This document shows positions 12,661 to 26,299 of a stretch of DNA of 64,000 nt, piece by piece. Position 1 is the stretch's first letter, and each line of letters starts with the position of its first letter. The translations under genes and the position numbers were made by a program. Under the pieces are notes generated by a model, which was not told where the DNA came from, searched no databases, and was given only the letters and a program-made list of their open reading frames with translations. Where the stretch lies: assembly GCA_963691655.1 (NCBI GenBank), contig CAVNUY010000046.1, positions 372,001-436,000 of the forward strand. Reading direction: 5' to 3'. The stretch comes from Toxonevra muliebris (lineage: Eukaryota; Arthropoda; Insecta; Diptera; Pallopteridae).

Positions 12661-15209
12661 ATTCCGAATTTTAATTTCGAATTTTAATTTCGAATTTCAA
12701 TTTCCAATTTTAATTTCGAATTTTAATTCCGAAATTAAAATTCGAATTTTAATTCCGAATTTTAATTTCGAATTTTAATTCCGAATTTTAATTCCGAATT
12801 TTAATTCCGAATTTTAGTTCCCAATTTTAATTTCGAATTTCAATTTCGAATTTTAATTCCGAATTTTAATTCCGAATTTTAATTCCGAATTTCAATTTCG
12901 AATTTCAATTTCGAATTTTAATTTCGAATTTTAATTTCGAATTTTAATTCCGAATTTTAATTTCGAATTTTAATTTCGAATTTTAATTCCGAATTTTAAT
13001 TTCGAATTTTAATTTCGAATTTTAATTCCGAATTTTAATTTCGAATTTTAATTTCGAATTTTAATTTCGAATTTCAATTTCGAATTTTAATTCCGAATTT
13101 TAATTTCGAATTTTAATTTCGAATTTTAATTTCGAATTTTAATTTCGAATTTCAATTTCGAATTTTAATTCCGAATTTTAATTTCGAATTTTAATTCCGA
13201 ATTTTAATTTCGAATTTTAATTTCGAATTTTAATTTCGAATTTTAATTTCGAATTTCAATTTCGAATTTTAATTCCGAATTTTAATTCCGAATTTTAATT
13301 TCGAATTTTAATTCCGAATTTTAATTCCGAATTTTAATTTCGAATTTTAATTTCGAATTTCAATTTCCAATTTTAATTTCGAATTTTAATTCCGAAATTA
13401 AAATTCGAATTTTAAATCCGAATTTTAATTTCGAATTTTAATTTCGAATTTCAATTTCGAATTTTAATTTCGAATTTTAATTCCGAATTTTAATTTCGAA
13501 TTTTAATTTCGAATTTTAATTTCGAATTTTAATTCCGAATTTTAATTCCCAATTTTAATTTCGAATTTCAATTTCGAATTTTAATTCCGAATTTTAATTC
13601 CGAATTTTAATTCCGAATTTCAATTTCGAATTTCAATTTCGAATTTTAATTTCGAATTTTAATTTCGAATTTTAATTCCGAATTTTAATTTCGAATTTTA
13701 ATTTCGAATTTTAATTCCGAATTTTAATTTCGAATTTTAATTTCGAATTTTAATTCCGAATTTTAATTTCGAATTTTAATTTCGAATTTTAATTTCGAAT
13801 TTCAATTTCGAATTTTAATTCCGAATTTTAATTTCGAATTTTAATTTCGAATTTTAATTTCGAATTTTAATTTCGAATTTCAATTTCGAATTTTAATTCC
13901 GAATTTTAATTTCGAATTTTAATTCCGAATTTTAATTTCGAATTTTAATTTCGAATTTTAATTTCGAATTTTAATTTCGAATTTCAATTTCGAATTTTAA
14001 TTCCGAATTTTAATTCCGAATTTTAATTCCGAATTTCAATTTCGAATTTCAATTTCGAATTTTAATTTCGAATTTTAATTTCGAATTTTAATTCCGAATT
14101 TTAATTTCGAATTTTAATTTCGAATTTTAATTCCGAATTTTAATTTCGAATTTTAATTTCGAATTTCAATTTCGAATTTTAATTCCGAATTTTAATTCCG
14201 AATTTTAATTCCGAATTTCAATTTCGAATTTCAATTTCGAATTTTAATTTCGAATTTTAATTTCGAATTTTAATTCCGAATTTTAATTTCGAATTTTAAT
14301 TTCGAATTTTAATTCCGAATTTTAATTTCGAATTTTAATTTCGAATTTTAATTCCGAATTTTAATTTCGAATTTTAATTTCGAATTTTAATTTCGAATTT
14401 CAATTTCGAATTTTAATTCCGAATTTTAATTTCGAATTTTAATTTCGAATTTTAATTTCGAATTTTAATTTCGAATTTCAATTTCGAATTTTAATTCCGA
14501 ATTTTAATTTCGAATTTTAATTCCGAATTTTAATTTCGAATTTTAATTTCGAATTTTAATTTCGAATTTTAATTTCGAATTTCAATTTCGAATTTTAATT
14601 CCGAATTTTAATTCCGAATTTTAATTTCGAATTTTAATTCCGAATTTTAATTCCGAATTTTAATTTCGAATTTTAATTTCGAATTTCAATTTCCAATTTT
14701 AATTTCGAATTTTAATTCCGAAATTAAAATTCGAATTTTAAATCCGAATTTTAATTTCGAATTTTAATTTCGAATTTTAATTTCGAATTTTAATTCCGAA
14801 TTTTAATTTCGAATTTTAATTTCGAATTTTAATTCCGAATTTTAATTTCGAATTTTAATTTCGAATTTTAATTCCGAATTTTAATTTCGAATTTTAATTT
14901 CGAATTTTAATTTCGAATTTCAATTTCGAATTTTAATTCCGAATTTTAATTTCGAATTTTAATTTCGAATTTTAATTTCGAATTTTAATTTCGAATTTCA
15001 ATTTCGAATTTTAATTCCGAATTTTAATTTCGAATTTTAATTCCGAATTTTAATTTCGAATTTTAATTTCGAATTTTAATTTCGAATTTTAATTTCGAAT
15101 TTCAATTTCGAATTTTAATTCCGAATTTTAATTCCGAATTTTAATTTCGAATTTTAATTCCGAATTTTAATTCCGAATTTTAATTTCGAATTTTAATTTC
15201 GAATTTCAA

Positions 15210-16560
15210 TTTCCAATTTTAATTTCGAATTTTAATTCCGAAATTAAAATTCGAATTTTAAATCCGAATTTTAATTTCGAATTTTAATTTCGAATTTCAA
15301 TTTCGAATTTTAATTTCGAATTTTAATTCCGAATTTTAATTTCGAATTTTAATTTCGAATTTTAATTTCGAATTTTAATTCCGAATTTTAATTCCGAATT
15401 TCAATTTCGAATTTCAATTTCGAATTTTAATTTCGAATTTTAATTTCGAATTTTAATTTCGAAGTTTAATTTCGAATTTTAATTCCGAATTTTAATTTCG
15501 AATTTTAATTCCGAATTTTAATTCCGAATTTTAATTCCTAATTTTAATTTCGAATTTTAATTCCGAATTCTAATTCCGAATTTTAATTCCGAATTTTAAT
15601 TTCGAATTTTAATTTCGAATTTTAATTTCGAATTTCAATTTCCAATTTTAATTTCGAATTTTAATTCCGAAATTAAAATTCGAATTTTAATTCCGAATTT
15701 TAATTTCGAATTTTAATTCCGAATTTTAATTTCGAATTTTAATTCCGAATTTTAATTCCGAATTTTAATTCCGAATTTTAATTCCGAATTTTAATTTCGA
15801 ATTTCAATTTCGAATTTTAATTCCGAATTTTAATTCCGAATTTTAATTCCGAATTTCAATTTCGAATTTCAATTTCGAATTTTAATTTCGAATTTTAATT
15901 TCGAATTTTAATTTCGAAGTTTAATTTCGAATTTTAATTCCGAATTTTAATTTCGAATTTTAATTTCGAATTTTAATTCCGAATTTTAATTTCGAATTTT
16001 AATTTCGAATTTTAATTTCGAATTTTAATTTCGAATTTTAATTCCGAATTTTAATTTCGAATTTTAATTTCGAATTTTAATTTCGAATTTCAATTTCGAA
16101 TTTTAATTCCGAATTTTAATTTCGAATTTTAATTTCGAATTTTAATTTCGAATTTTAATTTCGAATTTCAATTTCGAATTTTAATTTCGAATTTTAATTT
16201 CGAATTTTAATTCCGAATTTTAATTTCGAATTTTAATTTCGAATTTTAATTTCGAATTTCAATTTCGAATTTTAATTCCGAATTTTAATTTCGAATTTTA
16301 ATTTCGAATTTTAATTTCGAATTTTAATTTCGAATTTCAATTTCGAATTTTAATTCCGAATTTTAATTTCGAATTTTAATTTCGAATTTTAATTTCGAAT
16401 TTTAATTTCGAATTTCAATTTCGAATTTTAATTCCGAATTTTAATTCCGAATTTTAATTTCGAATTTTAATTCCGAATTTTAATTCCGAATTTTAATTTC
16501 GAATTTTAATTTCGAATTTCAATTTCCAATTTTAATTCCGAAATTAAAATTCGAATTTTA
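15210..16560 (+). repeat. Copy of the 9.5-10.8 kb block (offset 5,707 bp)
   Basis: Dyads at 15240, 15669 and 16540 lie 5,707 bp (439 units) after those at 9533, 9962 and 10833. Just before 16540 this copy lacks the T-type unit that normally lies between the TTTCCAA unit and the dyad. The TTTCCAA marker itself is at offset 5,720, so a 13-bp gain elsewhere in the copy compensates exactly. Confidence 0.87.
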
Positions 16561-17770
16561 AATCCGAATTTTAATTTCGAATTTTAATTTCGAATTTTAA
16601 TTCCGAAATTTAATTTCGAAATTTAATTTCGAATTTTAATTTCGAATTTTAATTTCGAATTTCAATTTCGAATTTTAATTCCGAATTTTAATTTCGAATT
16701 TTAATTTCGAATTTTAATTTCGAATTTTAATTTCGAATTTCAATTTCGAATTTTAATTCCGAATTTTAATTTCGAATTTTAATTTCGAATTTTAATTTCG
16801 AATTTTAATTTCGAATTTTAATTTCGAATTTTAATTTCGAATTTCAATTTCGAATTTTAATTTCGAATTTTAATTCCGAATTTTAATTTCGAATTTTAAT
16901 TCCGAATTTTAATTCCGAATTTTAATTTCGAATTTTAATTTCGAATTTTAATTTCGAATTTCAATTTCGAATTTTAATTCCGAATTTTAATTCCGAATTT
17001 TAATTCCGAATTTTAATTCCGAATTTTAATTTCGAATTTTAATTTCGAATTTCAATTTCGAATTTTAATTTCGAATTTTAATTTCGAATTTTAATTTCGA
17101 ATTTCAATTTCGAATTTTAATTCCGAATTTTAATTCCGAATTTTAATTTCGAATTTTAATTCCGAATTTTAATTCCGAATTTTAATTTCGAATTTTAATT
17201 TCGAATTTCAATTTCCAATTTTAATTTCGAATTTTAATTCCGAAATTAAAATTCGAATTTTAAATCCGAATTTTAATTTCGAATTTTAATTTCGAATTTT
17301 AATTCCGAAATTTAATTTCGAAATTTAATTTCGAATTTTAATTTCGAATTTTAATTTCGAATTTCAATTTCGAATTTTAATTCCGAATTTTAATTTCGAA
17401 TTTTAATTTCGAATTTTAATTTCGAATTTTAATTTCGAATTTCAATTTCGAATTTTAATTCCGAATTTTAATTTCGAATTTTAATTTCGAATTTTAATTT
17501 CGAATTTTAATTTCGAATTTTAATTTCGAATTTTAATTTCGAATTTCAATTTCGAATTTTAATTTCGAATTTTAATTCCGAATTTTAATTTCGAATTTTA
17601 ATTCCGAATTTTAATTCCGAATTTTAATTTCGAATTTTAATTTCGAATTTTAATTTCGAATTTCAATTTCGAATTTTAATTCCGAATTTTAATTCCGAAT
17701 TTTAATTCCGAATTTTAATTCCGAATTTTAATTCCGAATTTTAATTTCGAATTTTAATTTCGAATTTCAA

Positions 17771-19480
17771 TTTCCAATTTTAATTTCGAATTTTAATTCC
17801 GAAATTAAAATTCGAATTTTAATTCCGAATTTTAATTTCGAATTTTAATTCCGAATTTTAATTCCGAATTTTAATTCCGAATTTTAATTCCGAATTTTAA
17901 TTTCGAATTTCAATTTCGAATTTTAATTCCGAATTTTAATTCCGAATTTTAATTCCGAATTTCAATTTCGAATTTCAATTTCGAATTTTAATTTCGAACT
18001 TTAATTTCGAATTTTAATTTCGAAGTTTAATTTCGAATTTTAATTCCGAATTTTAATTTCGAATTTTAATTCCGAATTTTAATTCCGAATTTTAATTCCT
18101 AATTTTAATTTCGAATTTTAATTCCGAATTCTAATTCCGAATTTTAATTCCGAATTTTAATTTCGAATTTTAATTTCGAATTTTAATTTCGAATTTCAAT
18201 TTCCAATTTTAATTTCGAATTTTAATTCCGAAATTAAAATTCGAATTTTAATTCCGAATTTTAATTTCGAATTTTAATTCCGAATTTTAATTCCGAATTT
18301 TAATTCCGAATTTTAATTCCGAATTTTAATTTCGAATTTCAATTTCGAATTTTAATTCCGAATTTTAATTCCGAATTTTAATTCCGAATTTCAATTTCGA
18401 ATTTCAATTTCGAATTTTAATTTCGAATTTTAATTTCGAATTTTAATTTCGAAGTTTAATTTCGAATTTTAATTCCGAATTTTAATTTCGAATTTTAATT
18501 TCGAATTTTAATTCCGAATTTTAATTTCGAATTTTAATTTCGAATTTTAATTTCGAATTTTAATTTCGAATTTTAATTCCGAATTTTAATTTCGAATTTT
18601 AATTTCGAATTTTAATTTCGAATTTCAATTTCCAATTTTAATTTCGAATTTTAATTCCGAAATTAAAATTCGAATTTTAATTCCGAATTTTAATTTCGAA
18701 TTTTAATTCCGAATTCTAATTCCGAATTTTAATTCCGAATTTTAATTTCGAATTTTAATTTCGAATTTTAATTTCGAATTTCAATTTCCAATTTTAATTT
18801 CGAATTTTAATTCCGAAATTAAAATTCGAATTTTAATTCCGAATTTTAATTTCGAATTTTAATTCCGAATTTTAATTCCGAATTTTAATTCCGAATTTTA
18901 ATTCCGAATTTTAATTTCGAATTTCAATTTCGAATTTTAATTCCGAATTTTAATTCCGAATTTTAATTCCGAATTTCAATTTCGAATTTCAATTTCGAAT
19001 TTTAATTTCGAACTTTAATTTCGAATTTTAATTTCGAAGTTTAATTTCGAATTTTAATTCCGAATTTTAATTTCGAATTTTAATTCCGAATTTTAATTCC
19101 GAATTTTAATTCCTAATTTTAATTTCGAATTTTAATTCCGAATTCTAATTCCGAATTTTAATTCCGAATTTTAATTTCGAATTTTAATTTCGAATTTTAA
19201 TTTCGAATTTCAATTTCCAATTTTAATTTCGAATTTTAATTCCGAAATTAAAATTCGAATTTTAATTCCGAATTTTAATTTCGAATTTTAATTCCGAATT
19301 TTAATTCCGAATTTTAATTCCGAATTTTAATTCCGAATTTTAATTTCGAATTTCAATTTCGAATTTTAATTCCGAATTTTAATTCCGAATTTTAATTCCG
19401 AATTTCAATTTCGAATTTCAATTTCGAATTTTAATTTCGAATTTTAATTTCGAATTTTAATTTCGAAGTTTAATTTCGAA
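17771..19480 (+). repeat. 429-bp higher-order repeat ladder
   Basis: Dyad markers at 17801, 18230 and 18659 are spaced 429 bp apart. After a short 156-bp insert (12 units) the ladder continues with 18815 and 19244, again 429 bp apart. GAAGTTTAA variants at 18022/18451 and 19036/19465 give the same 429-bp spacing independently. The 156-bp insert is a partial repeat unit containing its own dyad, which suits an unequal exchange inside the repeat. Confidence 0.92.
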
Positions 19481-19667
19481 TTTTAATTCCGAATTTTAAT
19501 TTCGAATTTTAATTTCGAATTTTAATTCCGAATTTTAATTTCGAATTTTAATTTCGAATTTTAATTTCGAATTTTAATTTCGAATTTTAATTCCGAATTT
19601 TAATTTCGAATTTTAATTTCGAATTTTAATTTCGAATTTCAATTTCGAATTTTAATTCCGAATTTTA

Positions 19668-19682
19668 ATTTCGATTTTAATT
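19668..19682 (+). repeat. 12-bp unit (single-base deletion)
   Basis: The unit reads CGATTTTAATTT, one A short of the consensus, and shifts the register of the array by one base. It is a useful landmark because offsets that span it, such as 10,334 bp, are one less than a multiple of 13. Confidence 0.85.
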
Positions 19683-21725
19683 TCGAATTTTAATTTCGAA
19701 TTTTAATTTCGAATTTCAATTTCGAATTTTAATTTCGAATTTTAATTTCGAATTTTAATTCCGAATTTTAATTTCGAATTTTAATTTCGAATTTTAATTT
19801 CGAATTTCAATTTCGAATTTTAATTCCGAATTTTAATTTCGAATTTTAATTTCGAATTTTAATTTCGAATTTTAATTTCGAATTTCAATTTCGAATTTTA
19901 ATTCCGAATTTTAATTTCGAATTTTAATTTCGAATTTTAATTTCGAATTTTAATTTCGAATTTCAATTTCGAATTTTAATTCCGAATTTTAATTCCGAAT
20001 TTTAATTTCGAATTTTAATTCCGAATTTTAATTCCGAATTTTAATTTCGAATTTTAATTTCGAATTTCAATTTCCAATTTTAATTTCGAATTTTAATTCC
20101 GAAATTAAAATTCGAATTTTAAATCCGAATTTTAATTTCGAATTTTAATTTCGAATTTTAATTCTGAAATTTAATTTCGAAATTTAATTTCGAATTTTAA
20201 TTTCGAATTTTAATTTCGAATTTCAATTTCGAATTTTAATTCCGAATTTTAATTTCGAATTTTAATTTCGAATTTTAATTTCGAATTTTAATTTCGAATT
20301 TCAATTTCGAATTTTAATTCCGAATTTTAATTTCGAATTTTAATTTCGAATTTTAATTCCGAATTTTAATTTCGAATTTTAATTCCGAATTTTAATTCCG
20401 AATTTTAATTCCGAATTTTAATTCCGAATTTTAATTTCGAATTTTAATTCCGAATTTTATTTTCGAATTTTAATTTCGAATTTTAATTTCGAATTTTAAT
20501 TTCAAATTTTAATTTCGAATTTTAATTTCGAATTTTAATTTTGAATTTCAATTTCGAATTTTAATTCCGAATTTTAATTTTGAATTTTAATTTCGAATTT
20601 TAATTTCGAATTTTAATTTCGAATTTTAATTTCGAATTTTAATTCCGAAATTAAAATTCGAATTTTAAATCCGAATTTTAATTTCGAATTTTAATTTCGA
20701 ATTTTAATTCCGAAATTTAATTTCGAAATTTAATTTCGAATTTTAATTTCGAATTTTAATTTCGAATTTCAATTTCGAATTTTAATTCCGAATTTTAATT
20801 TCGAATTTTAATTTCGAATTTTAATTTCGAATTTCAATTTCGAATTTTAATTTCGAATTTTAATTCCGAATTTTAATTTCGAATTTTAATTCCGAATTTT
20901 AATTTCGAATTTTAATTCCGAATTTTAATTTCGAATTTCAATTTCCAATTTTAATTTCGAATTTTAATTTCGAATTTTAATTCCGAATTTTAATTCCGAA
21001 TTTTAATTTCGAATTTTAATTTCGAATTTCAATTTCCAATTTTAATTTCGAATTTTAATTCCGAAATTAAAATTCGAATTTTAAATCCGAATTTTAATTT
21101 CGAATTTCAATTTCGAATTTTAATTCCGATTTTTAATTTCGAATTTTAATTTCGAATTTTAATTTCGAATTTCAATTTCGAATTTTAATTCCGAATTTTA
21201 ATTCCGAATTTTAATTTCGAATTTTAATTCCGAATTTTAATTTCGAATTTTAATTTCGAATTTCAATTTCCAATTTTAATTTCGAATTTTAATTCCGAAA
21301 TTAAAATTCGAATTTTAAATCCGAATTTTAATTTCGAATTTTAATTTCGAATTTTAATTCCGAAATTTAATTTCGAAATTTAATTTCGAATTTTAATTTC
21401 GAATTTTAATTTCGAATTTCAATTTCGAATTTTAATTCCGAATTTTAATTTCGAATTTTAATTTCGAATTTTAATTTCGAATTTCAATTTCGAATTTTAA
21501 TTTCGAATTTTAATTCCGAATTTTAATTTCGAATTTTAATTCCGAATTTTAATTCCGAATTTTAATTTCGAATTTTAATTTCGAATTTTAATTTCGAATT
21601 TCAATTTCGAATTTTAATTCCGAATTTTAATTCCGAATTTTAATTCCGAATTTTAATTCCGAATTTTAATTTCGAATTTTAATTTCGAATTTCAATTTCC
21701 AATTTTAATTTCGAATTTTAATTCC

Positions 21726-22990
21726 GAAATTAAAATTCGAATTTTAATTCCGAATTTTAATTTCGAATTTTAATTTCGAATTTTAATTTCGAATTTTAAT
21801 TCCGAATTTTAATTTCGAATTTTAATTCCGAATTTTAATTCCGAATTTTAATTTCGAATTTTAATTCCGAATTTTATTTTCGAATTTTAATTTCGAATTT
21901 TAATTTCGAATTTTAATTTCGAATTTTAATTTCGAATTTTAATTTTGAATTTCAATTTCGAATTTTAATTCCGAATTTTAATTTCGAATTTTAATTTCGA
22001 ATTTTAATTTCGAATTTTAATTTCGAATTTTAATTTCGAATTTTAATTTCGAATTTCAATTTCGAATTTTAATTTCGAATTTTAATTCCGAATTTTAATT
22101 TCGAATTTTAATTCCGAATTTTAATTCCGAATTTTAACTTCGAATTTTAATTTCGAATTTTAATTTCGAATTTTAATTTCGAATTTTAATTCCGAATTTT
22201 AATTCCAAATTTTAATTCCGAATTTTAATTCCGAATTTTAATTTCGAATTTTAATTTCGAATTTCAATTTCCAATTTTAATTTCGAATTTTAATTCCGAA
22301 ATTAAAATTCGAATTTTAATTCCGAATTTTAATTTCGAATTTTAATTTCGAATTTTAATTCCGAAATTTAATTCCGAATTTTAATTTCGAATTTTAATTT
22401 CGAATTTCAATTTCGAATTTTAATTTCGAATTTTAATTCCGAATTTTAATTCCGAATTTTAATTCCGAATTTTAATTCCGAATTTTAATTTCGAATTTTA
22501 ATTTCGAATTTTAATTTCGAATTTTAATTTCGAATTTTAATTCCGAATTTTAATTTCGAATTTTAATTTCGAACTTCAATTTCGAATTTTAATTCCGAAA
22601 TTAAAATTCGAATTTTAATTCCGAATTTTAATTTCGAATTTTAATTTCGAATTTTAATTCCGAAATTAAAATTCGAATTTTAATTCCGAATTTTAATTTC
22701 GAATTTTAATTTTGAATTTTAATTCCGAAATTTAATTTCGAATTTTAATTTCGAATTTTAATTCCGAATTTTAATTTCGAATTTTAATTTCGAGTTTTAA
22801 TTTCGAATTTTAATTTCGAATTTTAATTTCGAATTTTAATTCCGAATTTTAATTTCGAATTTTAATTCCGAATTTTAATTCCGAATTTTAATTCCGAATT
22901 TTAATTCCAAATTTTAATTCCGAATTTTAATTCCTAATTTTAATTCCGAATTTTAATTCCGAATTTTAATTCAGAATTTTAATTCCGAAT
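21726..22990 (+). repeat. Duplicated block, copy B (offset 10,334 bp)
   Basis: This is the partner of the block at 11379-12660, with the same five markers in the same order and spacing, including the closely spaced dyad pair 22597/22662 (65 bp, five units). Confidence 0.88.
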
Positions 22991-23099
22991 TTTAATTCCG
23001 AATTTTAATTCCGAATTTTAATTCCTAATTTTAATTTCGAATTTTAATTCCGAATTTTAATTCCGAATTTTAATTCCTAATTTTAATTCCGAATTTTAA

Positions 23100-25760
23100 T
23101 TTCGAATCTTAATTTCGAATTTCAATTTCGAATTTTAATTCCGAATTTTAATTTCGAATTTTAATTTCGAATTTTAATTCCGAATTTTAATTTCGAATTT
23201 TAATTCAGAATTTTAATTCCGAATTTTGATTCCGAATTTTAATTCCAAATTTTAATTCCGAATTTTAATTCCTAATTTTAATTCCGAATTTTAATTCCGA
23301 ATTTTAATTCCGAATTTTAATTCAGAATTTTAATTCCTAATTTTAATTTTGAATTTTAATTCCGAATTTTAATTCCGAATTTTAATTCCGAATTTTAATT
23401 CCTAATTTTAATTCCGAATTTTAATTTCGAATCTTAATTTCGAATTTCAATTTCGAATTTTAATTCCGAATTTTAATTCCTAATTTTAATTCCGAATTTT
23501 AATTTCGAATTTCAATTTCGAATTTTAATTCCGAAATTAAAATTCGAATTTTAATTCCGAAATTAAAATTCGAATTTTAATTTCGAATTTTAATTCCGAA
23601 ATTTAATTTCGAATTTTAATTTCAAATTTTAATTCCGAATTTTAATTTCGAATTTTAATTTCGAGTTTTAATTTCGAATTTTAATTTCGAATTTTAATTT
23701 CGAATTTTAATTTCGAGTTTTAATTTCGAATTTCAATTTCGAATTTTAATTTCGAATTTCAATTTCGAATTTCAATTTCGAATTTTAATTCCGAATTTTA
23801 ATTTCGAATTTTAATTCCGAATTTTAATTCCGAATTTTAATTCCGAATTTTAATTCCTAATTTTAATTCCGAATTTTAATTTCGAATTTCAATTTCGAAT
23901 TTTAATTCCGAAATTAAAATTCGAATTTTAATTCCGAATTTTAATTCCGAATTTTAATTCCGAATTTTAATTTCGAATTTTAATTCCGAATTTTAATTCC
24001 GAATTTTAATTCCGAATTTTAATTCCAAATTTTAATTCCGAATTTTAATTCCTAATTTTAATTCCGAATTTTAATTCCGAATTTTAATTCAGAATTTTAA
24101 TTCCGAACTTTAATTCCGAATTTTAATTCCTAATTTTAATTTCGAATTTTAATTCCGAATTTTAATTCCGAATTTTAATTCCTAATTTTAATTCCGAATT
24201 TTAATTTCGAATCTTAATTTCGAATTTCAATTTCGAATTTCAATTTCGAATTTTAATTCCGAATTTTAATTTCGAATTTTAATTCCGAAATTTAATTTCG
24301 AATTTTAATTTCGAATTTTAATTCCGAATTTTAATTTCGAATTTTAATTTCGAGTTTTAATTTCGAATTTTAATTTCGAATTTTAATTTCGAGTTTTAAT
24401 TTCGAATTTCAATTTCGAATTTTAATTTCGAATTTCAATTTCGAATTTCAATTTCGAATTTTAATTCCGAATTTTAATTTCGAATTTTAATTCCGAATTT
24501 TAATTCCTAATTTTAATTCCGAATTTTAATTTCGAATTTCAATTTCGAATTTTAATTCCGAAATTAAAATTCGAATTTTAATTCCGAATTTTAATTCCGA
24601 ATTTTAATTCCGAATTTTAATTCCTAATTTTAATTCCGAATTTTAATTCCGAATTTTAATTCAGAATTTTAATTCCGAACTTTAATTCCGAATTTTAATT
24701 CCTAATTTTAATTTCGAATTTTAATTCCGAATTTTAATTCCGAATTTTAATTTCGAATTTTAATTCCGAATTTTAATTTCGAATCTTAATTTCGAATTTC
24801 AATTTCGAATTTCAATTTCGAATTTTAATTTCGGATTTTAATTTCGAATTTTAATTTCGAATTTTAATTTCGAATTTTAATTTCGAATTTTAATTCCGAA
24901 TTTTAATTTCGAATTTTAATTCCGAATTTTAATTTCGAATTTTAATTTCGAATTTTAATTCCGAATTTTAATTTCGAATTTCAATTTCGAATTTTAATTT
25001 CGAATTTTAATTCCGAATTTTAATTTCGAATTTTAATTTCGAATTTTAATTCCGAATTTTAATTTCGAATTTTAATTTCGAATTTTAATTCCGAATTTTA
25101 ATTTCGAATTTTAATTCCGAATTTTAATTTCGAATTTTAATTTCGAATTTTAATTCCGAATTTTAATTTCGAATTTCAATTTCGAGTTTTAATTTCGAAT
25201 TTCAATTTCGAATTTTAATTTCGAATTTCAATTTCGAATTTCAATTTCGAATTTTAATTCCGAATTTTAATTTCGAATTTTAATTCCGAATTTTAATTCC
25301 TAATTTTAATTCCGAATTTTAATTTCGAATTTCAATTTCGAATTTTAATTCCGAAATTAAAATTCGAATTTTAATTCCGAATTTTAATTCCGAATTTTAA
25401 TTCCGAATTTTAATTCCTAATTTTAATTCCGAATTTTAATTCCGAATTTTAATTCAGAATTTTAATTCCGAACTTTAATTCCGAATTTTAATTCCTAATT
25501 TTAATTTCGAATTTTAATTCCGAATTTTAATTCCGAATTTTAATTTCGAATTTTAATTCCGAATTTTAATTTCGAATCTTAATTTCGAATTTCAATTTCG
25601 AATTTCAATTTCGAATTTTAATTTCGGATTTTAATTTCGAATTTTAATTTCGAATTTTAATTTCGAATTTTAATTTCGAATTTTAATTCCGAATTTTAAT
25701 TTCGAATTTTAATTCCGAATTTTAATTTCGAATTTTAATTTCGAATTTTAATTCCGAATT
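23100..25760 (+). repeat. 572/793-bp higher-order repeats with GAATCTTAA and CAGAA markers
   Basis: GAATCT occurs at 23104, 23429, 24209, 24781 and 25574. TCAGAA occurs at 24089, 24661 and 25454. TTTCGGATT occurs at 24831 and 25624. From 24089 to 24661 and from 24209 to 24781 is 572 bp (44 units). From 24661 to 25454, 24781 to 25574 and 24831 to 25624 is 793 bp (61 units). The second spacing therefore marks a clean tandem duplication seen with three independent variants. The block is rich in C-type and CCTAA units. Confidence 0.9.
23558..23585. repeat. Perfect 28-bp palindrome from a doubled dyad
   Basis: Two inverted units occur only 26 bp apart, with marker Gs at 23533 and 23559. The second is followed by a T-type unit, so the dyad runs unbroken from CGAAATT to AATTTCG around the central TTCGAA. 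Cruciform or hairpin formation is possible from the symmetry but is inference. Confidence 0.9.
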
Positions 25761-26299
25761 TTAATTTCGAATTTCAATTTCGAATTTTAATTTCGAATTT
25801 TAATTCCGAATTTTAATTTCGAATTTTAATTTCGAATTTTAATTCCGAATTTTAATTTCGAATTTTAATTTCGAATTTCAATTTCGAATTTTAATTTCGA
25901 ATTTCAATTCCGAATTTTAATTTCGAATTTTAATTTCGAATTTTAATTTCGAATTTTAATTTCGAATTTTAATTTCGAATTTTAATTTCGAATTTTAATT
26001 TCGAATTTTAATTTCGAATTTTAATTCCGAATTTTAATTCCGAATTTTAATTTCGAATTTTAATTTCGAATTTTAATTCCGAATTTTAATTTCGAATTTC
26101 AATTCCGAATTTTAATTTCGAATTTTAATTTCGAATTTTAATTTCGAATTTCAATTTCGAATTTTAATTTCGAATTTTAATTCCGAATTTTAATTTCGAA
26201 TTTTAATTCCGAATTTTAATTCCGAATTTTAATTCCGAATTTTAATTCCGAATTTTAATTCCGAATTTTAATTCCGAATTTTAATTCCGAATTTTAATT

